From an uncultured Rhodopila sp. (GTDB lineage: Bacteria; Pseudomonadota; Alphaproteobacteria; Acetobacterales; Acetobacteraceae), in the NCBI GenBank assembly GCA_903851415.1, contig CAINOE010000125.1, positions 1 through 54,819 on the forward strand: 54,819 bases of DNA, read 5' to 3'. Every line of letters begins with the position of its first letter. Within the stretch, counting starts at the first letter, position 1. A program made the position numbers and the translations under genes. Positions 8,123-17,534 of the stretch are shown here, one piece after another. The notes beneath the pieces are model-generated. The model did no database searches and was not told where the DNA came from. It worked only from the letters and a program-made list of their open reading frames with translations.

Positions 8123-9859
8123 TCATCCTTCCAGCACGTACGTGCCGGGCGCCTCGCAGATTGGCTGCAATCCGGGCGCGCCCATCGGCGGCGGATCGAC
8201 CCGGCCGCTGGAGCGTTTGTAGAGCCATTTGTTCCATTCGACCCACCACGACCCGTCCTGCGGCACGGTGTCCTGCTCCCATTCCTCCGGTCCAAACGTG
8301 TGGCCGCCGGCTTCGCGGACCCGCATGCGGAAGTGGCGATGCGGGTGACCGGGCTCGCTGACGATGCCGGCGTTGTGGCCGCCGGACGTCAGCACGAAGG
8401 TGAGTTCGCCGTCGTTCAGCAGATGCAGTTTGAACACTGAATGCCAAGGGGCGATATGATCCCGTTCGGTGCCGACAAGGAACATCGGCAGCTTGATGTC
8501 GTCCAGCAGAACGGGACGGCCCGCGACCGGGAAGTGGCCTTCGGCCAGTTCATTGCGTAGGTAAAGGCGCCGTAGATACTCGATGTGCATACGTGCCGGC
8601 AGACGCGTCCCGTCTGCATCCCAGGCCATCAGGTCGAATGGCGCCTCGTGTTCGCCCAGCAGGTAACTACGGATGGCATGCGACCAGATGAGGTCATTGG
8701 ATTGCAGCATCTGGAACGCACCGCCCATTTGGGCGCTGCTCAGGTAACCCTGGGTTTTCATGATGTCATTGAGAAAGTTGAGCTGATCTTCGGTGATGAA
8801 CAGTTCCAGCTCGCCGGCTTCGGTAAAATCCGTCTGCGCCGCGAAAAGCGACATGCTTGCAAAGCGGTCGTCGTTGTCGCGCGCCATGGCGGCGGCGGCG
8901 ATTGTGAGAAGTGTTCCGCCGAGGCAATATCCTGTCGCGTGGATTTTCGCATCGCCGCAAATCGCCCGCACAGCGTCGATCGCAGCCATGACACCCAGCG
9001 TGCGATAGTCATCCATGGTCGTTCCGGCCATGTCGGCGTCCGGGTTACGCCAGGAGATCGCGAAGACGGTGCGCCCTTGCGCCACCAGCCAGCGGATCAG
9101 GGAATTACCCGGCGAGAGGTCCAGGATGTAGTATTTCATGATCCATGCAGGCACGATCAGCACCGGCTCGGCCCCGACCTGTGCGGTTGACGGGGCATAT
9201 TGGATCAGTTCGATCAGCGCATTGCGAAACACGACCTTGCCCGGCGTTGCGGCAACATCTTTTCCGACGGTAAAACCGCTCGGGGCCGAGCCGCTCTGGT
9301 CTCGCAAGTAGTTTCCGATCCCCATCAGAAGGTTTTTGCCGCCGGTGTCACGGGTCGCGCCAATAACCTCGGGGTTGAGCCAGGGCACATTGGATGGCGA
9401 AATCAGGTCGAGCCATTGCCGTGTGGTGAAGGCAACCATGCGCTCATTATGCGGGCCGACGCCTCCAGGGCTGCGCACCACGCTATCCCACCATTCCTCC
9501 CCAAGCAGCACTGCCTGGGTCAGCAGACTATAAGGGCGCTGATGCCAAGCCGGATTGGCGAAACGATGATCGCCCGGTTGCGGAACAATAGGCTCTTCTT
9601 GCCCCATCGCCGCGCGCATCAGCCGGGCCCACTGTGCCATCGCCGTACGCCCCAGATCGGCTGTCTGGAACGGTGCATTAGCCGCATGGGCGGCCCAATC
9701 CAGGCACGCAAGTGCAACAGTGCTAGGCGAACGCCCGCCGGTGAACCGGCTCTGCCACGCATGCAGCAGCCGATCGAGATCGGCCGGCGTTGTCACACGC
9801 GTGGGCCGGACATCGGGGGGCGAAGTAGCCAGACGGATTGGTGTCGTGTTGTCAGGCAT
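8123..9859 (-). CDS. phaC: Class I poly(3-hydroxyalkanoate) synthase
   Basis: 578 residues. The lipase-like box GYCLGG places the catalytic Cys at 312, and GGHNAGIV near the C terminus carries the catalytic His. SWRNPDADMAGTTMDDY is also conserved. It polymerises (R)-3-hydroxyacyl-CoA into storage granules. It is second in an operon driven from box 4 and runs into the maoC-pta gene. The storage context is supported by the phasin and thiolase genes at the right end of the window. The length is normal for class I. Confidence 0.95.
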   Translation of the reverse strand: MPDNTTPIRLATSPPDVRPTRVTTPADLDRLLHAWQSRFTGGRSPSTVALACLDWAAHAANAPFQTADLGRTAMAQWARLMRAAMGQEEPIVPQPGDHRFANPAWHQRPYSLLTQAVLLGEEWWDSVVRSPGGVGPHNERMVAFTTRQWLDLISPSNVPWLNPEVIGATRDTGGKNLLMGIGNYLRDQSGSAPSGFTVGKDVAATPGKVVFRNALIELIQYAPSTAQVGAEPVLIVPAWIMKYYILDLSPGNSLIRWLVAQGRTVFAISWRNPDADMAGTTMDDYRTLGVMAAIDAVRAICGDAKIHATGYCLGGTLLTIAAAAMARDNDDRFASMSLFAAQTDFTEAGELELFITEDQLNFLNDIMKTQGYLSSAQMGGAFQMLQSNDLIWSHAIRSYLLGEHEAPFDLMAWDADGTRLPARMHIEYLRRLYLRNELAEGHFPVAGRPVLLDDIKLPMFLVGTERDHIAPWHSVFKLHLLNDGELTFVLTSGGHNAGIVSEPGHPHRHFRMRVREAGGHTFGPEEWEQDTVPQDGSWWVEWNKWLYKRSSGRVDPPPMGAPGLQPICEAPGTYVLEG

Positions 9860-9930
9860 GGCGTCACGTCCTCGATGACCGGGTGGAACAGCACGCGCAT
9901 GCCCGGTGACATGCGCGTGCCAAACGTGGA

Positions 9931-10455
9931 TCAGCCGTTCCCGGCGGAATGGATTTCAAGCGACGCCGGATTGGTAGTCCCCAGAATGTCCTTAGCACGC
10001 GCGACGTCGTCAGGACCGCAATGCGCGATCACAAGGAAGCCGTCGGCTTTGATCGCCGTTTCATACTGAAGCACGCTGTCTTTCGGCACGCCGATGCTGT
10101 ACAGCGCCGCGCCAATCGCACTCAGTCCGCCCGTGAGGACAGCGGTTTCGGCACCGGAAAATATAATCGCGGCCAGATAGCCGAGAACGACGACATGTCC
10201 GACAATTGGAATGGTCAGGAACAAACCGCCGAAGAACAGCCCCCAAAGTCCGCCCCAGAAGGCGCCGCGCGTCCCCCAGAACTTGACCCTATCGCCCATG
10301 TTGTAGAAGCCGACGACCTTTTCATCGGTGTGGTAGCCCTTGCCGACGACACTGAGATTCTTCATCTCGAAGCCGGAGTCGGCAAGTTTTTTGACCGCGG
10401 CTTCGGCCGACGGATGGTCTGTAAAGACGGCGACGACTGAATCGGAAATTGCCAT
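9931..10455 (-). CDS. General stress protein 17M-like membrane protein
   Basis: 174 residues. The N-terminal 60 residues (VVAVFTDHPSAEAAVKKLAD) form a ferredoxin-like fold typical of the general stress protein 17M family. A central Gly-rich double hydrophobic segment (WGGLWGLFFGGLFL and following) should cross or insert in the membrane. ATG 10453-10455 is preceded by AAAGAGGA; the longer in-frame start has no such signal. The gene is first in the phaC operon, 81 bp after box 4. Its biochemical role is unknown. Confidence 0.8.
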   Translation of the reverse strand: MAISDSVVAVFTDHPSAEAAVKKLADSGFEMKNLSVVGKGYHTDEKVVGFYNMGDRVKFWGTRGAFWGGLWGLFFGGLFLTIPIVGHVVVLGYLAAIIFSGAETAVLTGGLSAIGAALYSIGVPKDSVLQYETAIKADGFLVIAHCGPDDVARAKDILGTTNPASLEIHSAGNG

Positions 10456-10535
10456 GTGATCCTCTTTGCTGACGCAGTAGTGCAGACGCACTGCTTAGCG
10501 GACATTCTCATACGCGCCGCCGATCCAGTGGCGAC

Positions 10536-10553
10536 AGGGTCGGAAAATACTCA
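10536..10553 (-). promoter_or_regulatory. FixJ-like box 4 (stress protein-phaC-maoC/pta-ackA)
   Basis: Minus strand GAGTATTTTCCGACCCT. A -10-like TATGAG (10507-10512) starts 38 nt after GTA. Confidence 0.75.
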
Positions 10554-10646
10554 CAGGCCCATCTCGCACGCCGAGCGAACCGGAATGTCAAGCCAGGATT
10601 GTCATGAACATTGTGCGTCACAACTGCATCCCCGGCGGCGATGTCC

Positions 10647-10664
10647 TGAGTAGTTTCCGTGCCT
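10647..10664 (+). promoter_or_regulatory. FixJ-like box 5 (PhoU-like fusion operon)
   Basis: Plus strand GAGTAGTTTCCGTGCCT, divergent from box 4. No clear -10 was found at the usual distance. The first gene starts 57 bp downstream. Confidence 0.7.
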
Positions 10665-10720
10665 TCTCGCGATGAAGGCTCAGGGCGCAGAGTGACCCGC
10701 GCCTTATTCAAGGATCCCAC

Positions 10721-12616
10721 ATGAAGTCGCAAATTCTGGCCGCGATTGGCGAGCACGGACTACAACCCGCGGCGGCCCTGAACGCCGCACTGGCCGCGAA
10801 TGACCGGGTAAAATACGCCTTCTCTCTGTTGCAGATGGCGATGTCTCATGCCGAGGACCCGGAACAGACCGCGCCCACGCTGAAACGGGAGCGTATCGGC
10901 TGCGGCATCGACGATCCCGATCTGGACACTGCTGTGGCCGCATCCAGTATGGACGGAAAGTCCTGCCATATGCCCGGTGCCGCCCGGGTGGTCGCGCGCA
11001 TTGCAGAAGACATGCGACTGATGGCGGCGCCGGTGCTCGGCGAAAAGCCAAACGGCCTCGCTGCCCGCGTTGACGGGCTGTTGGAGGCGCTGCCGGTCAC
11101 CAAGGACGATCTGCTCGATCCCGAGGCCACAACCGCAATGATGCAGGCCGGACATGGCCATACCGATAGCCTGCACCGTCTGGTGATGGATCTGCACAAG
11201 CGGCTGAACGCGATGCAGGCGGCGCTGGCCGAGGAAATTCTCGACGGCGCAGCGACATACAGCCTGGCCGCAACCGATCGCCCGATGGTCGCGGCATTCA
11301 TGGCCGGCGTCAATCGGACCGCGAAACTGAAATTTGCCCATCCCGGCCTGGCCACGACAGCGACGCGCGTCGGAGGACGCCTGGTCATTCAGAACGACAT
11401 CGGCACGACGGATGCCCATGTCATTGTCATCCATGTGCAGGAGCTCACCGTCAGTGTCACCTATACCGACGTGCACCCGGAAAGGTTGGCGTTTTTCCAG
11501 GATATGCTGAAGCCGCGCGGCGTGACGTGGGACGCTCAACGCACCGCGCTGCTCGCCGCGGGCGCGCCGTTCTATCTGGCTACCGGGACGGTCAAGGCAG
11601 CCGACGAAAGCGACTGCCGGGCCTATCTCGACTTTCTCGGCTCGCGTCTGGTCTTCCTGATCGACTGGAACCACGCCCGCAAACAATTGCGCCAGTTCCT
11701 GCGCGGTCCGGATCGCCTTGTCCTGCTAAGCTGGGCGGCGGAGGCGGGGATCGGCCATCGCGGCTTTCTGGAGCTTGGCGGCGCGCGGTTGGTCAACCAG
11801 GCGATCGAGATGACCGCCGGATCATCGATGCATTTCGGCGACCGGCTGTGCGACGTGCTCGGCGATGCGGAGACGCAGGCATTCCTGCGTTTCGTGTTTC
11901 AGACAGCGACAGAGGGCCTGTTGCAGGGCACGTCGCATACCCTGATCCATGATCGTATCCGCGTGACCCTGGCGACGCATTTCAGCAACGAACAGCGGCA
12001 GCTTTTGCAGGTGGCAGCCGATCATGCCGGACTGATATTCGAACTGGCTAACCTCGTGCGGGATGGCGTGCAGGCGGAGGCGGACGGTTCAGGCAAGCGG
12101 GCAAAACGCGCCCGCGGGTTTGAACATGATGCCGATCAGTTGGTGATAGAGACCCGGGAAGCGGTGCGCCGCCGACCCGACTTCGGGGTTTTCCTGAAGC
12201 TGCTGGAAGCGGCTGATGACGCGGCGGACGAGTTGGAAGACGCCGTATTTCTTCTCGATCTCGACACGCTGCAAGGAAAACCATTGGACGATATGCAGAC
12301 ACTCGCGGACCTCCTGGCGGAGGCCTCGCAGGAATGGATCAAGGCATTGGGTCACGCCGCCCAGATCGGCCATGCGTCCGGCCGGGCGGAGACCGAGGAT
12401 TTTCTGGAAGCGGTCGATCGCGTTTCGGCGCTGGAACATCAGGCCGACGATGCGGAACGTGCGCTGGCAGCATCCGCCATTCAGCATGCCAAGGATTTTC
12501 GCCAGTTGCATCTTTTCACGGCCATCGGCGGCAAGTTCGAGGCAGCCGCGGATGCGTTGAAGCACGTCAGTCTGCTGCTCCGCGATCATATGCTCGAGGA
12601 TGTCATCGATGGCTGA
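10721..12616 (+). CDS. Large protein with C-terminal PhoU/DUF47-like domain
   Basis: 631 residues. Residues about 425-630 are helical and carry the DUF47/PhoU pattern (FEHDADQLVIETREAV, LEAADDAADELEDAV, ALEHQADDAERAL, AIGGKFEAAADALKHV), known from phosphate-transport accessory proteins. The first 420 residues belong to no family I recognise; no signal peptide or membrane segment is seen. The gene overlaps the next one, a phospho-histidine PEP-synthase-like protein, and this pairing suggests they work together. A role in phosphate or phosphoryl-transfer control is an inference. Box 5 lies just upstream. Confidence 0.75.
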   Translation: MKSQILAAIGEHGLQPAAALNAALAANDRVKYAFSLLQMAMSHAEDPEQTAPTLKRERIGCGIDDPDLDTAVAASSMDGKSCHMPGAARVVARIAEDMRLMAAPVLGEKPNGLAARVDGLLEALPVTKDDLLDPEATTAMMQAGHGHTDSLHRLVMDLHKRLNAMQAALAEEILDGAATYSLAATDRPMVAAFMAGVNRTAKLKFAHPGLATTATRVGGRLVIQNDIGTTDAHVIVIHVQELTVSVTYTDVHPERLAFFQDMLKPRGVTWDAQRTALLAAGAPFYLATGTVKAADESDCRAYLDFLGSRLVFLIDWNHARKQLRQFLRGPDRLVLLSWAAEAGIGHRGFLELGGARLVNQAIEMTAGSSMHFGDRLCDVLGDAETQAFLRFVFQTATEGLLQGTSHTLIHDRIRVTLATHFSNEQRQLLQVAADHAGLIFELANLVRDGVQAEADGSGKRAKRARGFEHDADQLVIETREAVRRRPDFGVFLKLLEAADDAADELEDAVFLLDLDTLQGKPLDDMQTLADLLAEASQEWIKALGHAAQIGHASGRAETEDFLEAVDRVSALEHQADDAERALAASAIQHAKDFRQLHLFTAIGGKFEAAADALKHVSLLLRDHMLEDVIDG

Positions 12617-14207
12617 TCTCTATCCTGTTCTGCCCGGCGTGGCACCGGCAACAGGCGGAGCCCGGGAGGTTGGCAACAAAGCCTGGAGCCTGATGCTGAT
12701 GGCGCAGGCCGGGCTTCCGGTGCCCCCTGCTTTCGTTTTGCCCACGGCGTGGTGCGGGCGCAATGAACCCGTCCTTTTGCGTAAAACCCTCGCCGACGGG
12801 ATCGGGCGGCTGGAAAGTACCACCGGGCTTGCATTCGGCGGGGCGCGGCGGCCGCTGTTGGTGTCGGTTCGTTCCGGCGGAGCCGTATCGATGCCGGGCA
12901 TGATGGAGACGGTGCTCGATGTCGGTTTGAATAACGACACGGTTGAAGCGCTCATACGCCTGACCGGCAATCCTCGTCTTGCCTGGGATAGTTTTCGGCG
13001 TTTGGTCCAGTGTTACGCGGAGGTCGTCGCGAACCTGCCGACCGCACCGTTCGACGCGCTGGTCGCGGCGGCGCTGGTGCAGGGCGAGGCGGAGACCGAG
13101 CGGGAACTCGATCATCGCGCGCTGCGGGCATTGACCCTGGCGATGCTGGATTGCTACCGGACTCTGGCCAAGGCGGCGTTTCCGGCCGATCCACATGAGC
13201 AACTTGTCATGGCGGCCGAGGCGGTTTTCCGATCCTGGGATGCGCCCAAGGCGGCAAGCTACAGGCGGATGAACGGCATCAGCGATGACGCTGGCACAGC
13301 GGTCACTGTCCAGACCATGGTTTTTGGCAATGCCGGCGGCGAATCGGGTGCCGGCGTCGGTTTTACCCGCGACCCTGCCACCGGTGCGCGGACGTTCTAT
13401 TTCGACTTCCAGTTCAACGGCCAGGGCGAGGACGTCGTCGCGGGCCGCCATAAACTGCGCGATAATGATCGCTTGCGCATTGTGCTGCCTGCTGTCTGGA
13501 AACGGCTAAACGATATCTGCCACGCGCTGGAGGTTCTGTTCGGCGACGCACAGGATTTCGAGTTCACCGTGCAGTCTGCCGAACTGTTCCTGCTTCAGTC
13601 CAGGCGGGCCAAGCGCACGGATTGGGCGGCCGTTACGATCGCGGTGGACATGGTCCAGGAAGGTGCCTTGACCCCGGCCGAGGGATTGGCACGGCTTGAC
13701 GGCATTGATCTGGCCGCCGTCGCTCGCACCAGCTTCGTGCAGCCCGTTCCCGCGACCCTCGCGATGGCTCAGGTTGCGAGCATGGGTGTTGCGAGCGGCG
13801 CCGTCGCGCTGGATCCGGACGCGGTCAAGCGGCTGACCGCGGGTGGAACGCCGGCCATCCTCGTGCGCCGGGATACCGTCACGTCGGATATCGAGGGGAT
13901 TGCGCTGGCCGTAGGGATACTGACGGGATCAGGCGGGCGAACATCGCATGCGGCAGTGGTGGCGCGCCAGCTTGGAAAAGTGTGTCTGGTGGCCTGTCCC
14001 GGATTGCAGATTGATCTTGCCCGGCGACAATGCGTGATCGGTGGGACGACATTGCTGGAGGGCGATTTCGTGTCGCTGGACGGAAATACCGGGGCGGTGC
14101 ATGCGGGCCGACTTGCGTTGCTGACCGAGAAACCCGAGCGGGCGCTGGAGATCATCGCCGGGTGGCGTCATGCCCATTCATCGAAGAGACAAGGAAAGCT
14201 TTCGTAA
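12609..14207 (+). CDS. Short pyruvate phosphate dikinase-like protein (no C-terminal PEP/pyruvate barrel)
   Basis: 532 residues. The ATP-grasp-type nucleotide domain (VRSGGAVSMPGMMETVLDVG, GAGVGFTRDPATG) covers about residues 1-340. The mobile phospho-His domain follows, with GGRTSHAAVVARQLG placing the catalytic His at 447. The sequence then ends where PPDK (about 880 residues) would continue into the TIM-barrel that binds PEP/pyruvate. It could phosphorylate its own histidine from ATP and hand the phosphoryl group to another partner. ATG 12609 lies 10 nt after GAGGA and overlaps the upstream gene; an ATG at 12600 is less well spaced. The stop overlaps the next start (TAATG). Confidence 0.85.
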   Translation: MADLYPVLPGVAPATGGAREVGNKAWSLMLMAQAGLPVPPAFVLPTAWCGRNEPVLLRKTLADGIGRLESTTGLAFGGARRPLLVSVRSGGAVSMPGMMETVLDVGLNNDTVEALIRLTGNPRLAWDSFRRLVQCYAEVVANLPTAPFDALVAAALVQGEAETERELDHRALRALTLAMLDCYRTLAKAAFPADPHEQLVMAAEAVFRSWDAPKAASYRRMNGISDDAGTAVTVQTMVFGNAGGESGAGVGFTRDPATGARTFYFDFQFNGQGEDVVAGRHKLRDNDRLRIVLPAVWKRLNDICHALEVLFGDAQDFEFTVQSAELFLLQSRRAKRTDWAAVTIAVDMVQEGALTPAEGLARLDGIDLAAVARTSFVQPVPATLAMAQVASMGVASGAVALDPDAVKRLTAGGTPAILVRRDTVTSDIEGIALAVGILTGSGGRTSHAAVVARQLGKVCLVACPGLQIDLARRQCVIGGTTLLEGDFVSLDGNTGAVHAGRLALLTEKPERALEIIAGWRHAHSSKRQGKLS

Positions 14208-16771
14208 TGAACGATCATGCTGCCGCCCTGTGCCCGGACGAACCGGACGCCGAACAGGTCTGGCAGGAGCCGGCCGATCGGCTTCTGGTGCAGTTGCGGA
14301 CGAAGCTTGCGGGTTTGGGCGGGGACCAGGCGCGGTCCCGGCTGGAAACGTACGGACCCAATGACGCTGCCACTGTCAAGCGGACGCCGCTCTGGCTGCA
14401 GTTCCTCGCCCGCTTCGGTAACCCGCTGATCATCATCCTGCTGATCGCCAGCGGCGTGTCCGCGGCAACCGGCGATATCGCAAGCTTTGTCATCATATTC
14501 TGCATAGTGATGCTCAGCATCATATTCGACTTCGTCCAGGAAGTGCGGGCGCAGAACGCCGTCGAGGCGCTGCGCCGGTCGGTGGCTGTACAGGCGACAG
14601 TGCGGCGCGACGGAGCGGTTGTTTCGGTACCAATTCATGAACTTGTCCCGGGTGATATAGTAGAGCTGATTGCCGGCGACCTGGTTCCCGCCGATTCGCG
14701 ACTGCTCGCAAGCCGGGATCTGTATGTCAATCAGGCGCTGCTGACGGGTGAGCCATATCCGGCCGAGAAACGTGTCGCCGATTCGATCTCCGCAACGGAA
14801 ACGCAGGCCAGCGCCTCAAACTCGGTTTTTGCCGGCACTTCCGTGATCAGCGGCACCGCAACGATCCTGATCTGCCGGACCGGCGGCAGAACGGCGCTCG
14901 GCCATCTCGCGACCAGCCTTGCGGAAAAACCGCCTGCCACCGCCTTCACCGTCGGCATCCGCCGCTTCGGCATACTGATCATGCGCTTCACCGTGCTGAT
15001 GGTGCTGTTCGTGCTGGTCGTGAACATCGCGTTCCATCGCCCGATGCTGGAATCGCTGATGTTCGCGGTCGCGCTTGCCGTAGGACTGACGCCCGAGCTC
15101 CTGCCGATGATCGTTACCGTCACGCTGGCCCGTTCGGCGATGCAGATGGCGAAGCGGAAGGTGATCGTGAAGCGCCTGTCGGCGATCCACGACCTTGGCG
15201 CCATCGACGTGCTGTGCACCGACAAGACTGGCACGCTGACCGAAGCGGCGATCAAGCTGACGCGTGTGATCGATGGTCACGGTGCCGAAAGCCCGCACGC
15301 GTACTCCTATGCCTATGTCAACAGCCAGTTCGAAAGCGGGATGAAAAGTCCGCTGGACGATGCGATTCTGGCCGCGCACCCGTTCGACATGTCCGCCTTC
15401 AAGAAAATCGACGAGGTACCTTTCGATTTCGAGCGGCGACGGGTTTCGGTCCTGGTCCAGCATGGCGCGAACCGGCGCCTGATCGTCAAGGGCGCGCCGG
15501 AGGATCTGCTGCGGCTGTCAGGGCGATACCAGGATGCCAGCGGCGAGCAGAAGCCGCTGGACGCTGCCACGCGGGCGGTCTTCCAGGCTACTCTGGACGA
15601 TCTCGGGGCGCAGGGATTTCGCGCGCTGGGGGTCGCAAGCCATCTGGCGGACGCAGCCGCGGAGACCGCGGCGATTGCCGATGAGGCGGACCTGGTTTTT
15701 GCCGGCTTCGCGGTGTTCCTTGATCCGCCCAAAGCCAGTGCCGGTGCAACGATCCGCTCGATGGCGGAAGCAGGGATCACCGTGAAGGTGCTGACCGGCG
15801 AAAATGATCTGGTGTCCCGGCACGTCTTCGGCGAAATCGGCGTCCCGGTAACGGGCGTGCTGTCCGGCGAAGCGCTGGAGCACATGACCGAGGAGGCGCT
15901 GATCGGGCAGGTGGATCGCGTCAACCTGTTCTGCCGGGTCAATCCGCAGCAAAAACACCGTATTCTGCTGGCTTTGAAGCGGCTGGGTCATGTCGTCGGC
16001 TTCATGGGCGACGGCATCAATGACGCGCCCGCGCTGCATGCCGCCGATGTCGGAATCTCGGTTGACGGAGCGGCTGACGTTGCCCGTGCGGCGGCCGATT
16101 TGATCCTGCTGGAACACGATCTTTCGGTGGTGCGGGACGCGGTGACCGCCGGGCGTGCAACAGTGCAGAACGTGTCGAAATATGTGCTGATGGGCGCCAG
16201 TTCGAACTTCGGCAACATGTTCAGCATGGCCGGCGCCACGCTGATTCTTCCGTTCCTGCCGATGCTGCCGATACAGATCCTGCTGAACAATCTGATCTAC
16301 AATGTGTCGGAGATTGCGATCCCGTTCGATGGCGTCGATGCCGAGGCCGTCGTCGGACCGGTGAAATGGGACATCCGGCTGATCGAGCGCTTCATGCTGG
16401 TGTTCGGGCCGGTCAGCTCGATCTTCGATTTCATCACGTTCTACGCCATGCTGGCGTTTTTCGGCGCGGGCGAGGCGTTGTTCCAGACCGGCTGGTTCAT
16501 CGAATCGATGACGACGCAAACTCTGGTGGTTTTTTGCATCCGCACAAGGCGGCTGTTCTTCCGCAGCGTGCCGTGCCGGTTTCTGGTAGCGACGAATCTC
16601 GGGGCGGTCGCCCTTGCGGTCGGACTTCCGCTTGTGCCCTGGGGACGGTGGTTCGGCTTTGTTGCGCCACCGCCGCTGTTCTTCGTGTTCCTGGTCGCGG
16701 CGACCCTGGCGTATCTGGGTCTGGTTGAAATCGTAAAAGCGGTGTTCTACCGCGCGATGGTCGGGCGATGA
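14207..16771 (+). CDS. mgtA: MgtA-type (P3B) magnesium-transporting P-type ATPase
   Basis: 854 residues. Features in order are the N-terminal cation ATPase domain, TM1-2 (about 70-115), actuator domain with LLTGEP, TM3-4 with the ion-binding VGLTPELLPMIV, phosphorylation site CTDKTGTLT (D339), hinge MGDGINDAPAL, and a six-helix C-terminal membrane part. The VGLTPELLPM motif and overall length favour the MgtA/MgtB branch, which imports Mg2+. ATG 14207 overlaps the previous stop by one base, and the gene ends with an ATGA overlap onto the VIT-family gene. No Mg riboswitch leader fits, since the gene is internal to an operon; control is probably through box 5. Confidence 0.9.
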   Translation: MNDHAAALCPDEPDAEQVWQEPADRLLVQLRTKLAGLGGDQARSRLETYGPNDAATVKRTPLWLQFLARFGNPLIIILLIASGVSAATGDIASFVIIFCIVMLSIIFDFVQEVRAQNAVEALRRSVAVQATVRRDGAVVSVPIHELVPGDIVELIAGDLVPADSRLLASRDLYVNQALLTGEPYPAEKRVADSISATETQASASNSVFAGTSVISGTATILICRTGGRTALGHLATSLAEKPPATAFTVGIRRFGILIMRFTVLMVLFVLVVNIAFHRPMLESLMFAVALAVGLTPELLPMIVTVTLARSAMQMAKRKVIVKRLSAIHDLGAIDVLCTDKTGTLTEAAIKLTRVIDGHGAESPHAYSYAYVNSQFESGMKSPLDDAILAAHPFDMSAFKKIDEVPFDFERRRVSVLVQHGANRRLIVKGAPEDLLRLSGRYQDASGEQKPLDAATRAVFQATLDDLGAQGFRALGVASHLADAAAETAAIADEADLVFAGFAVFLDPPKASAGATIRSMAEAGITVKVLTGENDLVSRHVFGEIGVPVTGVLSGEALEHMTEEALIGQVDRVNLFCRVNPQQKHRILLALKRLGHVVGFMGDGINDAPALHAADVGISVDGAADVARAAADLILLEHDLSVVRDAVTAGRATVQNVSKYVLMGASSNFGNMFSMAGATLILPFLPMLPIQILLNNLIYNVSEIAIPFDGVDAEAVVGPVKWDIRLIERFMLVFGPVSSIFDFITFYAMLAFFGAGEALFQTGWFIESMTTQTLVVFCIRTRRLFFRSVPCRFLVATNLGAVALAVGLPLVPWGRWFGFVAPPPLFFVFLVAATLAYLGLVEIVKAVFYRAMVGR

Positions 16772-17454
16772 GGCCGGAACGACATCGCACCGGAAAGACC
16801 GGATGGCTGCGCGCCGCCGTCATGGGTGCGGATGATGGCATCATGTCAACGGCGAGCCTGGTTCTGGGTGTCGCGGCGGCGGACGGCAGCCATAAAAGCG
16901 TGCTGGTCGCCGGGATCGCCGGTCTCGTGGCCGGGGCGATGTCGATGGCCGCGGGCGAGTATGTATCGGTGTCTTCGCAGAAGGATACCGAACAAGCCGA
17001 TTTGGCTTTGGAGCGAACGGAACTGCGGGTCGACGGCCGCGGCGAGCACAAGGAACTCGCAGCGATCTATGTCGGCCGCGGGCTTGATCCGGCGCTTGCC
17101 AGGAAGGTGGCGCACCAACTAATGGCGCATGATGCGCTGGGTGCACATGCCCGAGACGAAGTGGGCATTTCCGAGGCACTGGAGGCGCGTCCCATTCAGG
17201 CGGCCCTGGCGTCGGCGACGAGTTTTGCCCCGGGTGCCGCCATGCCTTTAGCCGTTACGGCCTTTGCGCCGGTGCGCTCGCTGATCATCGCCGTGGCGGC
17301 GACTTCTCTGGTCTCCCTGGCGGTGCTGGGTGCTTTGGCAGCCCACACCGGTGGCGCGCGAATAATTTCGGGTGCTTTGAGGGTTGCATTTTGGGGTGCG
17401 CTGGCAATGGGGGTGACAACCGGCGTCGGCGTTTTATGCGGATCGATCCGCTGA
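16768..17454 (+). CDS. VIT1/CCC1 family membrane transporter
   Basis: 228 residues. The motif GADDGIMSTASLVLGV near the N terminus and the following GLVAGAMSMAAGEYVSVSSQ are the conserved TM1-TM2 signature of the VIT/CCC1 family of Fe2+/Mn2+ transporters. Three further hydrophobic segments close the C terminus. A soluble helical loop (about 75-140) is shorter than in ferritin-fused relatives. It overlaps the MgtA-type ATPase gene (ATGA) and so is co-expressed with it. Metal specificity cannot be read from the sequence. Confidence 0.87.
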   Translation: MRPERHRTGKTGWLRAAVMGADDGIMSTASLVLGVAAADGSHKSVLVAGIAGLVAGAMSMAAGEYVSVSSQKDTEQADLALERTELRVDGRGEHKELAAIYVGRGLDPALARKVAHQLMAHDALGAHARDEVGISEALEARPIQAALASATSFAPGAAMPLAVTAFAPVRSLIIAVAATSLVSLAVLGALAAHTGGARIISGALRVAFWGALAMGVTTGVGVLCGSIR

Positions 17455-17534
17455 TCTTGGGCACTGCTCGATAGGGCGCGGTGCCTCCTTCAATTGAGTC
17501 GCGCCTCGCCTGCGCGAGTGAAAGCGGGAACCCG

